DNA of 64,000 bases from Vibrio vulnificus NBRC 15645 = ATCC 27562 (GCF_002224265.1 NZ_CP012882.1:620001-684000), one strand, 5' to 3'; shown: positions 36,523 to 48,864, numbered from the stretch's first letter. Numbers and translations: made by a program. Notes: generated by a model from the sequence alone, not told the origin.

Positions 36523-37509
36523 TCACTCAGAGGGGGACAACACTTCTGGATTGACAATATTTTGCGCTTGGCCATGAGCAAACGCCACAATATTGTCGAA
36601 CGCATAGCGGAAGTATAGCTCATAACTGTTTTTTTCTACGTAGCCGATATGCGGCGTGCACAATACGTTGGGCAAGGCCAGAATAGGTTCTTGCGTCATT
36701 GTTGCGGGTTCATGATGATAGACGTCGATGGCTGCGAACTTGTCTGAGCGGCGCTGCATCTCTTGAAACAGAGCACCCGCTTCCACTAACTCGGCTCGGC
36801 TGATGTTGACAAACAAACTGCCCGCTTTCATCGCAGCCAAATCAGAAGCTTTGACAATGGCGTGTGTTGCTGCGTTGAGTCGCAAATGCAGCGAGACAAT
36901 ATCACACTGTTGGAAAAACGCTTCTTTGCTGTCAGCGGCGAGAAAGCCATCCTCTTGCGCTTGGCGACGTGAGGACTCACTGCCCCAAATCATCACTTGA
37001 AGACCAAAGGCTTTGGCATAGCCCGCGATACGTTGGCCGATTTTGCCATATCCCCAAATGCCAATGGTTTGACCATGCAGCGTTCGACCTAAACGGTGCG
37101 TTTGATTTTGTTGCCATTTACCTTGCTGCAGCTGCTGAGCGTAGCTGACTATCTCTCGGCTTGCTGCCATGATCAGTGCCCAGCAAAGCTCTGATGGAGC
37201 AATCGGCGAGCCTACGCCTTCTGCCACCGCAACGTTAGCATGATTGCACGCGTGAAGATCCAGATGATTGCTGATTTTTCCTGTTTGGCTAATGAGTTTT
37301 AAGTTTGGCAGCTTCGCTAAGAGGGAGGCGGTGATGGCAGTGCGCTCGCGGATTAACACCAAGGCATCAAATTCAGCCAGCGTGCTGGCAAGGATGGCCT
37401 CATCGGTTTCTGTGTGGTGAAACACGGTGACCTCAAAGGGAGCGAGTGCCGCAAAGCACTCAAGCTGACGAACTTGATCTTGGTAGTCGTCGAGAATAGC
37501 GATTTTCAT
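36523..37509 (-). CDS. D-2-hydroxyacid dehydrogenase, NAD-dependent
   Basis: A 328-residue protein with the Rossmann signature 'GIWGYGKIGQRIAGYAKAFG' and the catalytic set: Arg in 'VNISRAELVE', Glu in 'DVYHHEP' and His in 'TPHIGYVE'. It interconverts D-2-hydroxyacids and 2-oxoacids; the specific substrate is unknown. The ATG at 37509 starts the protein 'MKIAILDDYQDQ', matching the family N-terminus. Confidence 0.85.
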   Translation of the reverse strand: MKIAILDDYQDQVRQLECFAALAPFEVTVFHHTETDEAILASTLAEFDALVLIRERTAITASLLAKLPNLKLISQTGKISNHLDLHACNHANVAVAEGVGSPIAPSELCWALIMAASREIVSYAQQLQQGKWQQNQTHRLGRTLHGQTIGIWGYGKIGQRIAGYAKAFGLQVMIWGSESSRRQAQEDGFLAADSKEAFFQQCDIVSLHLRLNAATHAIVKASDLAAMKAGSLFVNISRAELVEAGALFQEMQRRSDKFAAIDVYHHEPATMTQEPILALPNVLCTPHIGYVEKNSYELYFRYAFDNIVAFAHGQAQNIVNPEVLSPSE

Positions 37510-39687
<2,178 letters not shown>

Positions 39688-39714
39688 TCTGACGTTAGAG
39701 ATACCAATATAAGA

Positions 39715-39741
39715 AGAGGCACCGTCGTGTGCCTCTGTTTT
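39715..39741 (+). terminator. Terminator after vvpE
   Basis: AGAGGCAC / GTGCCTCT with a 6-base loop, then GTTTTC. Confidence 0.75.
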
Positions 39742-39769
39742 CGTTCCCGTTTTTAATTAGAAACGGTTG

Positions 39770-40306
39770 CTAGAATCCTGAACTCGGCTGTTTGAGAAAT
39801 TCCACCTCTTCCGGTGTGCTCTTGCGGCCTAAAATGGCATTGCGGTGAGGGTAGCGGCCGAACTGATCAATAATGGCTTTGTGACGCAGCTCGAAATCGT
39901 AGTTATGCTCCAATCCAGGTTGAGCAAATAAGCGCACCGCTTCTTGATGGATGAACGGTGATTCACTGTGCATGTATGGCATGTAGAGAAAGCTTTTCTC
40001 TTGGAGTGAAAGTTCACCATCGGCTCCGAGGGCCACAGCTTCCTGAGCGAGAGCCAGCGCCAGCGGATCCTGAGCGAAGGCTTGTGGCGTGCCACGGAAA
40101 ACATTTCGAGAAAATTGATCGAGCACGATGATCTCTGCCAACCGTCCTTGAGGATGTTGTCGCCATTCTACTAACTCACACTGAGCCGCTTGCAATAAAA
40201 GCGAGCGAAACTTTTCAGTGATCACGCGATCGGTATCGTCGCTGCCAGAAAACCAATCTTTCGGTTGTAGCTGTTCAAACCAAAATGTCAGAACCTCACT
40301 GTACAT
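39770..40306 (-). CDS. DUF924 family protein
   Basis: A 178-residue soluble protein with the DUF924 marks 'LTFWFEQLQPKDWF', 'EIIVLDQFSRNVFRGT' and 'YMPYMHSES'. The family has a tetratricopeptide-like helical fold and no settled function. AAGGAG precedes the ATG at 40306. Confidence 0.82.
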   Translation of the reverse strand: MYSEVLTFWFEQLQPKDWFSGSDDTDRVITEKFRSLLLQAAQCELVEWRQHPQGRLAEIIVLDQFSRNVFRGTPQAFAQDPLALALAQEAVALGADGELSLQEKSFLYMPYMHSESPFIHQEAVRLFAQPGLEHNYDFELRHKAIIDQFGRYPHRNAILGRKSTPEEVEFLKQPSSGF

Positions 40307-40444
40307 GACTCTCTCCTTAATCATTTTTGTCTAAAAAGCGAACTGTAAATAGTTGGTGTTTTTGCTGCGAGGGAGGCCGCAAGAACCGTCACGTGTTAGC
40401 GCAACAAGTCCCATATACTAAAAGAAAAACGTAACAGGGACGTT

Positions 40445-41347
40445 ATGGAAACACCGTTGGCGAAATACACGCAACAAAGCTTTTTTACCCACCCCGGCCA
40501 ATTTCTCAATACAGGACATCCAATACCAGACGATATTGCCGCAATGGTTCGTTTGGTTCAGCATAACCTGATTCATGCCTACTGGCTTGAAAAATATGGC
40601 GTCTCCAAGCCATTCAGCGAGCGGTTTGGTGAGATGCAATTGAGAACGGCGCAAGAGATCTTCGCTGAGTTAGCCAAGCGCACTGAAGGGTGGGTATTAG
40701 ATGACAAACCGGAAGCCAAACGAGTGATTGGTATCTGTCGGGATTTCTCACTACTACTATGCAGCTTGCTGCGTCATCATGGCATTCCTGCGCGGTTGCG
40801 CTGTGGTTTTGCTTGTTATCTACGCCGAGGCAAATGGGAAGATCATTGGATTTGCGAGTATTGGCATACCCAGCAGCAACGATGGATTAAGGTTGACCCA
40901 CAGCTAGATGGCATTCATCAGCAAGTCTTGAAGTTTGACTTTGACCCCCTCGATCTACCCGATGGCATTTTCCTGACGGCAGGAGAGATGTGGCAGGCTG
41001 TTCGAGAAGGCAAAGTGGAAGCAAAGCGATGTGGCATTATGCAGCTTCGTGGCACACCCTATCTGAAAGCCAATCTGGTACGCGATTTGTTTGCGTTGAC
41101 ATCAATGGAACTACTGGCTTGGGACTGCGGTTGGGGGATGATAGAGCAACCGATGCATCCTATTGCGTCGGAAAGCGAATGGCAGTTGTTGGATGAACTT
41201 GCGCGGATGAGTGCCAACTCGGATAGTGAGATGGCCCGCTATTGCACGCAACATCATCAAGCGATATGCCTGCCCGAGCAATGGTGTTGGAGCCAAGCTC
41301 CAACAATAGCCCAGTTGTTTGACCGCGCCAGTGAAGAGCTCTACTGA
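40445..41347 (+). CDS. Transglutaminase-like domain protein
   Basis: A 300-residue protein with a transglutaminase-like triad: Cys in 'GICRDFSLLLCSLLR', His in 'WEDHWICEYW', Asp in 'IKVDPQLDG'. Bacterial members act mostly as cysteine peptidases or amidases. No signal peptide is seen. The biological role is unknown. Confidence 0.78.
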   Translation: METPLAKYTQQSFFTHPGQFLNTGHPIPDDIAAMVRLVQHNLIHAYWLEKYGVSKPFSERFGEMQLRTAQEIFAELAKRTEGWVLDDKPEAKRVIGICRDFSLLLCSLLRHHGIPARLRCGFACYLRRGKWEDHWICEYWHTQQQRWIKVDPQLDGIHQQVLKFDFDPLDLPDGIFLTAGEMWQAVREGKVEAKRCGIMQLRGTPYLKANLVRDLFALTSMELLAWDCGWGMIEQPMHPIASESEWQLLDELARMSANSDSEMARYCTQHHQAICLPEQWCWSQAPTIAQLFDRASEELY

Positions 41348-41899
41348 GAACACTCAGAGGTATCTAGCTATGGAAGCACGCAGTGGCTTTAATTGATGGT
41401 TCAGCCAGGTCAGGTTAAAGCAGAGAGCGAGCGTGAGTGGTGTTTGAAACAACGAAAAGTCAAACTGTCTCGTCATTGCAACCTTTGAGAGTTGCGTAAT
41501 ATTTATTGAGTAAAAACGTATATTTATCTTTCCATACAGTTCAGATTCGTGGTCAGGCTATGGCTGCGATGCAATCAGTTACCGTTTGATATTTCCTATG
41601 TGTTTCTGTAGTAACGCTTTGATTTTTAATGCCTAAATATTTAGTATGGCGTTCAGCAATAAGATGAAAGTCAAATTATTGGTGAAGAAAACAGCAGAGA
41701 CTGGATCAGAATCCAGACATTTGATATGGTCTCTCACCAAATCTAAATTCATAAATTGTTACAACTGCCCAGCATCGTTTTAAACGAGATTCGGTTGTAT
41801 CGTATTGATATTAGAGCTTTTGTTCTGTTTCTTCCTCTGGCTAAACCAATAAGAAACAGTGTCAGGTGAATGACTGTTGGATGAGTTGTAGACAGAGCG
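41348..41899. other. Long AT-rich gap with inverted repeats
   Basis: No gene is seen in 552 bases. A palindrome CTAAATATTTAG lies at 41633-41644. A nested hairpin lies at about 41696-41735: inner arms CTGGAT/ATCCAG (41701-41716) inside outer arms AGAGAC/GTCTCT. It could hold an unannotated small RNA or regulator sites for the following gene. Confidence 0.4.
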
Positions 41900-42784
41900 A
41901 TGAAAAACGGAGCTGAGCGGGTCAACGTAGCGGTTTCTGATCAAGAAATCGAAAAAATGAACATGCTACTAAAAAGCATCGATACCGACATGGCCGTATC
42001 GATGTCCTATGTTAGGCGTGCTCAAGGGGTCTCATTTGAACAACTGGAAAGTCGCTTTTCCGGTATCAATGGCTCCACGCTCAAGCGCTACATGCAGCAA
42101 AGTTACCCATCAATGCGGCCCATTCACGTCGTCGCGGCACTGACGTGGGTGATGATGGTCCCCATGACGACGTTTTATTATGGCCTGAAAATGAAAGAAC
42201 AGTATCGTGGCATGGACGACAAAGCCATCGAAGCGTTGCTGTGTATCGGCCGTTTGCCCAGTGATCAGTTCAACCTCTACTTAGAGTTGGTGGCGAATTT
42301 AATGGACGAAGCCACACGGCAAGAGTTCCTCGCCTTTAGAGCGGATCTTGAATCACAATACTCGTTATTGGCCAACTATAATGACTTATTACCCCCGCCT
42401 GTCTTAGATATTCACGCCTTTGCCATTGATTACTACCGCTCGGTTGCCATCACCGTAAAACGTTTTCGAGAGGAGTACAATATTCCGATCGAAACCATTT
42501 CCCGAGTGCTTGGGTTGTCGGAATATCAGTATCATATTCTAGAAGATGTAAACAAAATTCGTGATTTCCCCGTTGCTATCGGCTTTCGAGTTAAGCTCGG
42601 TTTCCACTTAAGCTCTCACGTTAACTTTACCAGCGAAATGCGTCAGTTCCCTGAGTTCCATCAACTGCGCCAAGTGCAGCACGTTCGCGATATGCTGATT
42701 GTCGAGGCCATGAGCAAGCTGCGTGGAGCCAAGAAAAAGAGCGCCATCGAAATATTGAGTCATTTATCAAAAGTGTACATATAG
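41900..42784 (+). CDS. Unrecognised protein with two HTH-like segments
   Basis: A 294-residue protein with no signal peptide and no family I can name. Residues ~35-75 ('YVRRAQGVSFEQLESRFSG') and ~190-235 ('VKRFREEYNIPIETISRVLG') both look like XRE-type helix-turn-helix units, suggesting a regulator. A weak ribosome site (AGAGCG) precedes the ATG. It converges on an alpha/beta hydrolase gene about 100 bases away. The function is open. Confidence 0.6.
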   Translation: MKNGAERVNVAVSDQEIEKMNMLLKSIDTDMAVSMSYVRRAQGVSFEQLESRFSGINGSTLKRYMQQSYPSMRPIHVVAALTWVMMVPMTTFYYGLKMKEQYRGMDDKAIEALLCIGRLPSDQFNLYLELVANLMDEATRQEFLAFRADLESQYSLLANYNDLLPPPVLDIHAFAIDYYRSVAITVKRFREEYNIPIETISRVLGLSEYQYHILEDVNKIRDFPVAIGFRVKLGFHLSSHVNFTSEMRQFPEFHQLRQVQHVRDMLIVEAMSKLRGAKKKSAIEILSHLSKVYI

Positions 42785-42883
42785 AACTGTGATCTGTATC
42801 GACTGAGTGAAAATAACCAACTCAAATTACACAGTGACTTGAGTTGATTATAAATCACTGAGAATTGAAAATAACCACTGTAA

Positions 42884-43720
42884 TTAGATTAAATTGGCCA
42901 GAGTTCTCTTTAAGGAAATTGCCGAAGCGGCTTGTGCGATCATAATAGCTGCGACTGTTTCGGGATGTTGTAAGTGAACAAGGTGGTCCGCATTTTTGAT
43001 TACCACAAAATGGCTATTTTTAAGTGCGGATGCAAATTCATAAGCGACCTCTTTAGTGACGTAGGGATCATATTCACCCACACAAATTGTGCAGGGGATA
43101 TTGATGTTTTTAACATTAGTTGGGGTGTGAACTAATAGCCTGACGGAGTTTTCAAAAAATACGTCGATGCGTTCTTGGTGCATTTTAGATATTTCTCGTT
43201 CGGTGGCGCGAATAATCGCCTTGTTACGTGGAATATCCGGATGTTGAATGGTCAGAGAATGCGTAAAACTCTGCGCAAAATGGTTCGGGCTGTGCATTGC
43301 GGCGGCGATCATCTGTTTGGTGGCGAGGCGCCCTGAAGAGGGGATGCCGGGGACGCCGCCACAGATAGAAAGGCTCAGCACATTTGGCCAAATATCGACA
43401 AGCTCCACAGCCACAGCGGTGGCATACGAAAAGCCCATGACATGGGCTCGATTCACACCAAGATGGTCGAGTAACTCTTTGAGCATCAAGGCTTGCTGGC
43501 GAATCGATATAGTGGAATCCAGCGGAGTGGTACGACCGGTTCCTGGGACTTCAATGGTGAAAACATTTAAGTGGCGAGCAAACGCAAGGGAAAATTGCTG
43601 CACGCTTTCAATGTCTTGCAAAGCGCCAAGCAAGAATACGGCAAATTGGTCACTTTCTTGATGGCGGTAGGCCGCGTAGCGATAGTGATTGCCGTTCAGG
43701 ACTATTTTATGGATATCCAT
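42884..43720 (-). CDS. Alpha/beta hydrolase
   Basis: A 278-residue hydrolase: nucleophile Ser in 'GFSYAT', acid Asp in 'VGEYDPYV' and His in 'NADHLVHLQHP'. The layout resembles small esterases/acyl hydrolases. AAAGGAG precedes the ATG. The substrate is unknown. Confidence 0.78.
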   Translation of the reverse strand: MDIHKIVLNGNHYRYAAYRHQESDQFAVFLLGALQDIESVQQFSLAFARHLNVFTIEVPGTGRTTPLDSTISIRQQALMLKELLDHLGVNRAHVMGFSYATAVAVELVDIWPNVLSLSICGGVPGIPSSGRLATKQMIAAAMHSPNHFAQSFTHSLTIQHPDIPRNKAIIRATEREISKMHQERIDVFFENSVRLLVHTPTNVKNINIPCTICVGEYDPYVTKEVAYEFASALKNSHFVVIKNADHLVHLQHPETVAAIMIAQAASAISLKRTLANLI

Positions 43721-43794
43721 AGTGTTCTCCTTTTATTAAAGAAGTACACAATATAAATGATGATAAAAATGAGAAGTTTGGGTTAGGTGCTACA

Positions 43795-44004
43795 ATGAAA
43801 AACGAAGAATTGGAACAATATCTTTCTCAGGCTGAACAGCCAGTGAAAGATTTTATGGCTGAAGTGCTGGAAACGCTTGGAAAAAAAATAACGAAAGAAG
43901 AAGAACCCTTAATTAAGCTCCAGTATTTTGGTGCCAACATAGAAATTAAATTGACCTCATTTGAAGGCGTTTACGAATTAGAGCGCTCACACTTTAATAT
44001 GTGA
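43795..44004 (+). CDS. Small hypothetical acidic protein
   Basis: A 69-residue soluble protein, rich in Glu and Lys ('MKNEELEQYLSQAEQ'), with AGG upstream. A strong terminator follows its stop. The family is not recognised. Confidence 0.6.
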   Translation: MKNEELEQYLSQAEQPVKDFMAEVLETLGKKITKEEEPLIKLQYFGANIEIKLTSFEGVYELERSHFNM

Positions 44005-44013
44005 CTCGTCAAT

Positions 44014-44041
44014 AAAAAAGCCAGCTTTTGCTGGCTTTTTT
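44014..44041. terminator. Bidirectional terminator
   Basis: GCCAGC-TTTT-GCTGGC with AAAAAA on the left and TTTTTT on the right. It serves both the small gene and the convergent helicase gene. Confidence 0.88.
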
Positions 44042-44050
44042 ACATTTAAA

Positions 44051-45247
44051 CTATTCAGGCTGGTTATTTCTTTTGTGTTTTGGCACGTAATTTAATATAG
44101 AAATTGGCACAGCTTTCTTCGGTGTAAAACCTTCCACTTCTCGGCGCTCAAGCAAGTGTCCTAGACGACTCTCAATCATGCATAGGTTTTTGAAGTTGTC
44201 CTTTGAAACCAATGAAATCGCTTCACCCTTGGCATTGGCACGACCCGTACGGCCAATTCGGTGGACATATTCATCGGCAGGGAAAGGTAAGTCGTAGTTC
44301 ACCACGCGTGGAAGTGCTTCAATATCGATACCACGAGCAGCCACACCCGTTGACACCAAGTATTTGATTTTTCCTGCTTTAAAATCTTCCAGAAGTTGCT
44401 CTCGCACCGCTTGGCTGCGGCCACTGTGAAACGCTTCGGCAACGATGCCTCGCTTTTCTAACTGAGAGACCAGCTTGGCAGCACCATGTTTGGTCTCAAT
44501 AAAAATTAAGGTTTGATCCCACTGATTTTCTTTGATCAAGTGACTGAGCAAGGCCGATTTTTGGTCTTTGTCTACGGTGATGATCCACTGCTCAATGTTG
44601 GATTTAGACGCTTGCTTCGCGGCAATGCTGATCTCGAACGGATTGTGAATGGCGCTTTTGGCCAGATCACGCACTTTATTCGAGAGGGTGGCAGAGAACA
44701 GCAAATGCTGAATGTTTTCAGGCAAGCGATCGAGGATCTTATTGATGTCATCAATAAAGCCCATATCGAGCATGCGATCGGCTTCATCAAGCACTAACAT
44801 CTCGATTTCTTCGAAATAGACGGCGCGTTGACCGTACATATCCAGCAGTCGTCCTGGCGTGGCGACAAGAATATCTAAACCTTCAATTAAGGCTTGTTTT
44901 TGCGCTTTTTCGTCAACGCCACCAAACATGGCCAACGAGCGAAGCGCTAGGTTTTGTCCATACTGCTTAATTTTTTCGTCGACTTGGATCGCCAGCTCGC
45001 GTGTTGGAACCAAAATAAGAGCGCGAATACGCTTTTTCTTTTGTGTTTGACCATGACGCAATTTCTCAAGCATTGGCAGAACAAAACTGGCGGTTTTACC
45101 TGTCCCCGTTTGCGCCGCCGCAATCAAATCTTGGCCTTCAAGAATGACAGGAATGGCTTGGGTTTGAATGCGAGTGGGTTTTGGGTAGCCAAGTGTATCA
45201 ATGGCGTCAGTGAGCGACGCACACAAGCCGAGTTGAGTAAAGGACAT
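44051..45247 (-). CDS. DEAD-box RNA helicase (RhlE-like)
   Basis: A 398-residue helicase with a Q motif, Walker A AAQTGTGKT, 'PTRELA', 'TPGR', DEAD ('VLDEADRML'), SAT ('FSATL') and 'HRIGRTGRA'. There is a short Lys-rich C-terminus. RhlE-type enzymes unwind short RNA duplexes in ribosome assembly and RNA decay. The ATG at 45247 begins 'MSFTQLGLC'. Confidence 0.88.
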   Translation of the reverse strand: MSFTQLGLCASLTDAIDTLGYPKPTRIQTQAIPVILEGQDLIAAAQTGTGKTASFVLPMLEKLRHGQTQKKKRIRALILVPTRELAIQVDEKIKQYGQNLALRSLAMFGGVDEKAQKQALIEGLDILVATPGRLLDMYGQRAVYFEEIEMLVLDEADRMLDMGFIDDINKILDRLPENIQHLLFSATLSNKVRDLAKSAIHNPFEISIAAKQASKSNIEQWIITVDKDQKSALLSHLIKENQWDQTLIFIETKHGAAKLVSQLEKRGIVAEAFHSGRSQAVREQLLEDFKAGKIKYLVSTGVAARGIDIEALPRVVNYDLPFPADEYVHRIGRTGRANAKGEAISLVSKDNFKNLCMIESRLGHLLERREVEGFTPKKAVPISILNYVPKHKRNNQPE

Positions 45248-45328
45248 AGTTAATCTCAAACGAATAAAGGTAGCTAGAATGCAAAGGGCTGCATTCTAGC
45301 ATAGTACAAGTCAAAACGCTGTTTACAA

Positions 45329-46627
45329 TCAATGCTGATTCGCCAAGGTTTGTTCACCCATGGCGATCAGCACATCAAGAATACGTTCTCCATCCGCACG
45401 CAGGCCGTTGTGTTCATATTCGTTGGTGATCCAGGCTTTGGCGCTGGGTATTAAGGCCAACGTTTCACGGCTAAAATCCATTTCAACAAACATATCGTCC
45501 GCATAGACCGCACAACTCACAGGGACGCGGTTTTGCGCCAGTTGCTCTGCGTCATAGAGTGGCGTCCAATCCACTTTTGTCGCTAACAATTCAGCCGCTT
45601 GTTTGAGAGGCTGTAGGGTCGAATATTGTTCAAACATCCAAGGAAACACCATTTCGCCAGTGAAATAAAACGCTTTGCCTTTTTGATAATTAAACGCTTC
45701 AAATGATTGGCGCACACGATGCGCACTCCATTGAGAGGCAAAACCTTGGCAATAAATGGATTCGTGCAATAGGGCGTAAATCGGGTTGGTGTGGAAAGAT
45801 TGCTGCTGCAGCATTTGATGCAAAAATTCGTAGCGCAGTACAGTTTGACCATTGATCTCGATAAAGGCGTTTTCCAACAAGTAATAGGTTGAAAGGAAGG
45901 TGTCACTCATGCCGAAATGAATGCCAAGTTGTTGAAACTGTTCAACTGTAAAACGCTGTCCGTTTGGCAGATACTCGTCGTTTTCCAGCAGATGATCCGC
46001 AATGCGTTGGCATAGTGCTTGCGCTTGGGGAAATTGCGCGAAAAAGGCTTGGTTTTTGTCCATCGTACGCTTGAACGTCGCCTGATAAACCTCATCGGGA
46101 TGACGAGAGATTGAAGGCACACCGCCGGTGATATAACTTTGCAGCAAGCTATCTGGATACAAGGAAAGATAGGTCAGAGAGCAGAACCCGCCAAAACTCT
46201 GGCCGAGAATTGCCCATTTATCGACGCCAAACTGCAGGCGAATAAACTCCGCATCACGCACGATATTGTCAGCGCGAAACAGGCTGAGGTAGTCAGCTTG
46301 CTGCTCAGGCGTGAGATGAGCCAAAGTCTGGTGGCTGATGACGCTGCTGTTTCCTGTTCCACGTTGATCCAGCAACAAAACGCGGTATTGCTGCAGTGCT
46401 CGTTTTATCCAGCCACTATTGCCCATCGGTCTCCCCGCAGGAAAACCAGGGCCGCCCTGAAAATAGACCAGCCAAGGTTTGTTTGTTGTATTGTCGCCAT
46501 GTTGATTCACTTCTCGCGCGAAGATCTCAATGGTGCCTTTGGATGGGTCATCATAATCAAGCGGAACGGTAAAAAAATGAGGGACAAATTTTAATCCTTG
46601 ATGGACGTAATGAGGGAGCGAGGGCAT
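45329..46627 (-). CDS. Proline iminopeptidase-like alpha/beta hydrolase (S33)
   Basis: A 432-residue S33 peptidase: oxyanion motif 'FQGGPGFPAG', 'LLLDQRGTGNSS', and nucleophile Ser in 'ILGQSFGGFCSL'. The Asp and His come from the C-terminal region ('VSCAVYADDMFVE', 'NEYEHNGLR'). It removes N-terminal proline from peptides. AAGGAAAG precedes the ATG. Confidence 0.85.
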   Translation of the reverse strand: MPSLPHYVHQGLKFVPHFFTVPLDYDDPSKGTIEIFAREVNQHGDNTTNKPWLVYFQGGPGFPAGRPMGNSGWIKRALQQYRVLLLDQRGTGNSSVISHQTLAHLTPEQQADYLSLFRADNIVRDAEFIRLQFGVDKWAILGQSFGGFCSLTYLSLYPDSLLQSYITGGVPSISRHPDEVYQATFKRTMDKNQAFFAQFPQAQALCQRIADHLLENDEYLPNGQRFTVEQFQQLGIHFGMSDTFLSTYYLLENAFIEINGQTVLRYEFLHQMLQQQSFHTNPIYALLHESIYCQGFASQWSAHRVRQSFEAFNYQKGKAFYFTGEMVFPWMFEQYSTLQPLKQAAELLATKVDWTPLYDAEQLAQNRVPVSCAVYADDMFVEMDFSRETLALIPSAKAWITNEYEHNGLRADGERILDVLIAMGEQTLANQH

Positions 46628-46891
46628 GGTTTCTTTCCTTGTAGAGTTTCCTGACTGACAACAGCCATAGTGGCGGGAGTATAACGGAAATCGCTGCCCA
46701 GTTTAATCGTGCTCGATGCCTGATGTGTGCCAGCTTTGACTTGCTTACGGAGTCCGTGGCTTGATGTATTTTCAAAAAAAATTTGAAAAAGAATTCACTG
46801 CTTGATGGTTTTTCACTGTGCTTCAAACGCTTACAGTACTTACAACAACACAGAGTTCTAACCTATTACCGCCATTTTATCGGAGAAAGAT

Positions 46892-47545
46892 ATGACTATT
46901 GTTCAAGCTGCCCAATCCCGCTATTCCACGAAAGCCTTTGATGCTTCGCGCAAATTGCCTGAAGAAAAAGTCGCGGCAGTGAAAGAGTTAATCCGCATGA
47001 GTGCGTCCAGTGTCAACTCGCAACCTTGGCATTTCATTGTCGCGAGCAGTGAAGAAGGAAAAGCGCGCATCGCGAAAGCAACACAAGGTGGTTTTGCTTT
47101 TAATGAGCGCAAGATTTTGGATGCCTCTCACGTAGTGGTGTTTTGCGCCAAAACATCGATTGATGAAGCGTATTTACTCGACCTTTTGCAGAGCGAAGAT
47201 AAAGATGGCCGCTTTGCCGATGTCGAAGCAAAAAATGGTATGCATGCTGGCCGCTCATTTTTCGTCAACATGCATCGCTTTGACTTGAAAGACGCGCATC
47301 ACTGGATGGAAAAGCAAGTTTACCTCAATGTCGGGACGCTGCTATTGGGGGCCTCTGCGATGGAGATCGACGCAGTGCCAATTGAAGGCTTCGATGCCAA
47401 GGTGCTTGATGAAGAGTTTGGTCTGCGTGAGAAGGGCTTTACCAGCGTGGTGATTGTGCCGCTGGGTTACCATAGCGAAGACGATTTTAATGCTAAGCTG
47501 CCAAAATCACGTTGGCCAGCAGAGACCGTTTTTACCGAAATCTAA
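46892..47545 (+). CDS. nfsB: Oxygen-insensitive NAD(P)H nitroreductase (NfsB)
   Basis: A 217-residue FMN enzyme of the NfsB group: 'SRYSTKAFD' at the start, '[12 protein letters not shown]', '[27 protein letters not shown]'. It reduces nitroaromatics and quinones by two-electron steps. GGAGA precedes the ATG. The ABM-family gene follows 13 bases later. Confidence 0.9.
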   Translation: MTIVQAAQSRYSTKAFDASRKLPEEKVAAVKELIRMSASSVNSQPWHFIVASSEEGKARIAKATQGGFAFNERKILDASHVVVFCAKTSIDEAYLLDLLQSEDKDGRFADVEAKNGMHAGRSFFVNMHRFDLKDAHHWMEKQVYLNVGTLLLGASAMEIDAVPIEGFDAKVLDEEFGLREKGFTSVVIVPLGYHSEDDFNAKLPKSRWPAETVFTEI

Positions 47546-47558
47546 CGACAGGTAACGC

Positions 47559-47852
47559 ATGATGATCCATTTAATTGCTGAAATAAAAGCGCATGCGGAT
47601 CGCGTTGACGAGGTACGCAGCTTGCTGCAATCGCTCTTGGAGCCGACGCGTCAAGAACAAGGCTGTTGCCAGTATGAGCTGTTTGCGGACAACCAAATTG
47701 AGGGGCTGTTTTTAATGCAGGAAATTTGGTGCTCACAGCAGAGCCTAGATAGACACATCGCCAGTGAGCATTTTCAACGGTTTAAAGACCGTATTGAAGA
47801 GGAAGAATTACTGGAATACTTGCACCTTCGTCCATTAACCTTCGTCGCCTGA
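47559..47852 (+). CDS. Antibiotic biosynthesis monooxygenase (ABM) domain protein
   Basis: A 97-residue ABM/YgiN-like protein ('EIKAHADRVDEVRSLLQSLLEPTRQEQGC'). Such small ferredoxin-like dimers act as quinol monooxygenases or accessory proteins, which suits its place after nfsB. The 3' end overlaps the convergent LysR gene by 18 bases. An in-frame ATG at 47562 is an equal alternative start. Confidence 0.8.
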   Translation: MMIHLIAEIKAHADRVDEVRSLLQSLLEPTRQEQGCCQYELFADNQIEGLFLMQEIWCSQQSLDRHIASEHFQRFKDRIEEEELLEYLHLRPLTFVA

Positions 47853-48782
47853 ATAGTCGCAGAGTTCAATGGCTGCCAGTACTGCCTTGCGCTGCTGGCA
47901 GCATTTTTGTTGAACGAATTCCTGAAACTGTCGCATTAACGGTGTGAGTGCTCGGCGATCCGTGCACATCATGTAAATCGGCACCGACCCGCCGTCCCAT
48001 TCGGGTAAAATGCGAATCAATTTTCCTTCCAAAATATCTTGGCTCACGTCCATCAGCGATTTGTTGGCGACCCCTTTGCCTTTTAATGCTTGTCGATGGA
48101 CGACTTCACTGTCATTGGTGGTCGGGTTGCCGCTGACCAGAACATGTTCACTTTGCCCTTCGAAATGCAATGTCCATTTGTTGTAAATCGCCCCTGACAC
48201 CATATAGCACAGGCAGTTGTGTTGTAGTAAATCGCTCGGATGCGAGATAGGGGGCTGGCTGGCTAAATAGTCGGGCGAGGCGCACAAAATACGCTCATTG
48301 GAACGACAAAGTGGAATGGCAACCAGATTGGAGTCTGCAGGTTCTCCATAGCGAATCGCCAGATCGACAGGTTTGGAGTACATATCGGTCAGGCTATCGG
48401 AGAGGTCGAGTTTGATGGTCACTCGAGGGTGCTGTTCGATGAACTCGTCAATCCACTCCAGCAGCATATTACGACCAAAATCCGAAGGTGCTGTGATGTA
48501 GAGTTGCCCGGCCAACTCGCCTCGCGCGCTGTTGATTTCGTCTAGGCCGTCTTGGAGCAAACTCAATGCCGCGGTGGTTTTTTGCAGAAACAACGCGCCG
48601 TCGCTGGTTAAGCGCAAGCTTCGGGTTGAACGAACAAACAAGGGAAAACCGACTTGCTCTTCTAATCTTTTGATGGCGGCACTGACCGCAGCCGGAGTGA
48701 GATCAAGACTATTGGCGGCCTGCGAGAAGCTACCTTGTCGAGCGGTTTCCACAAAAATATTGAGATCGTTGAGCGCTTTCAT
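47835..48782 (-). CDS. LysR-family transcriptional regulator
   Basis: A 315-residue LysR protein with N-terminal HTH ('GSFSQAANSLDLTPAAVSAAIK') and substrate domain. It converges on the nfsB-ABM pair. The target is not clear from position. Confidence 0.87.
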   Translation of the reverse strand: MKALNDLNIFVETARQGSFSQAANSLDLTPAAVSAAIKRLEEQVGFPLFVRSTRSLRLTSDGALFLQKTTAALSLLQDGLDEINSARGELAGQLYITAPSDFGRNMLLEWIDEFIEQHPRVTIKLDLSDSLTDMYSKPVDLAIRYGEPADSNLVAIPLCRSNERILCASPDYLASQPPISHPSDLLQHNCLCYMVSGAIYNKWTLHFEGQSEHVLVSGNPTTNDSEVVHRQALKGKGVANKSLMDVSQDILEGKLIRILPEWDGGSVPIYMMCTDRRALTPLMRQFQEFVQQKCCQQRKAVLAAIELCDYSGDEG

Positions 48783-48830
48783 ACATCGAAGTGAACGGCG
48801 AATAATGGGGTACGACTATAGCGTATTGAT

Positions 48831-48864
48831 AAAAAAAATGCCTCATCCAATCGAGAAGAGGCAT
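48831..48864 (-). terminator. Terminator on the minus strand after the thioesterase
   Basis: ATGCCTC / GAGGCAT with a 13-base loop and a run of eight A on the plus strand (T on the minus strand). It is 174 bases beyond the thioesterase stop. Confidence 0.65.
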
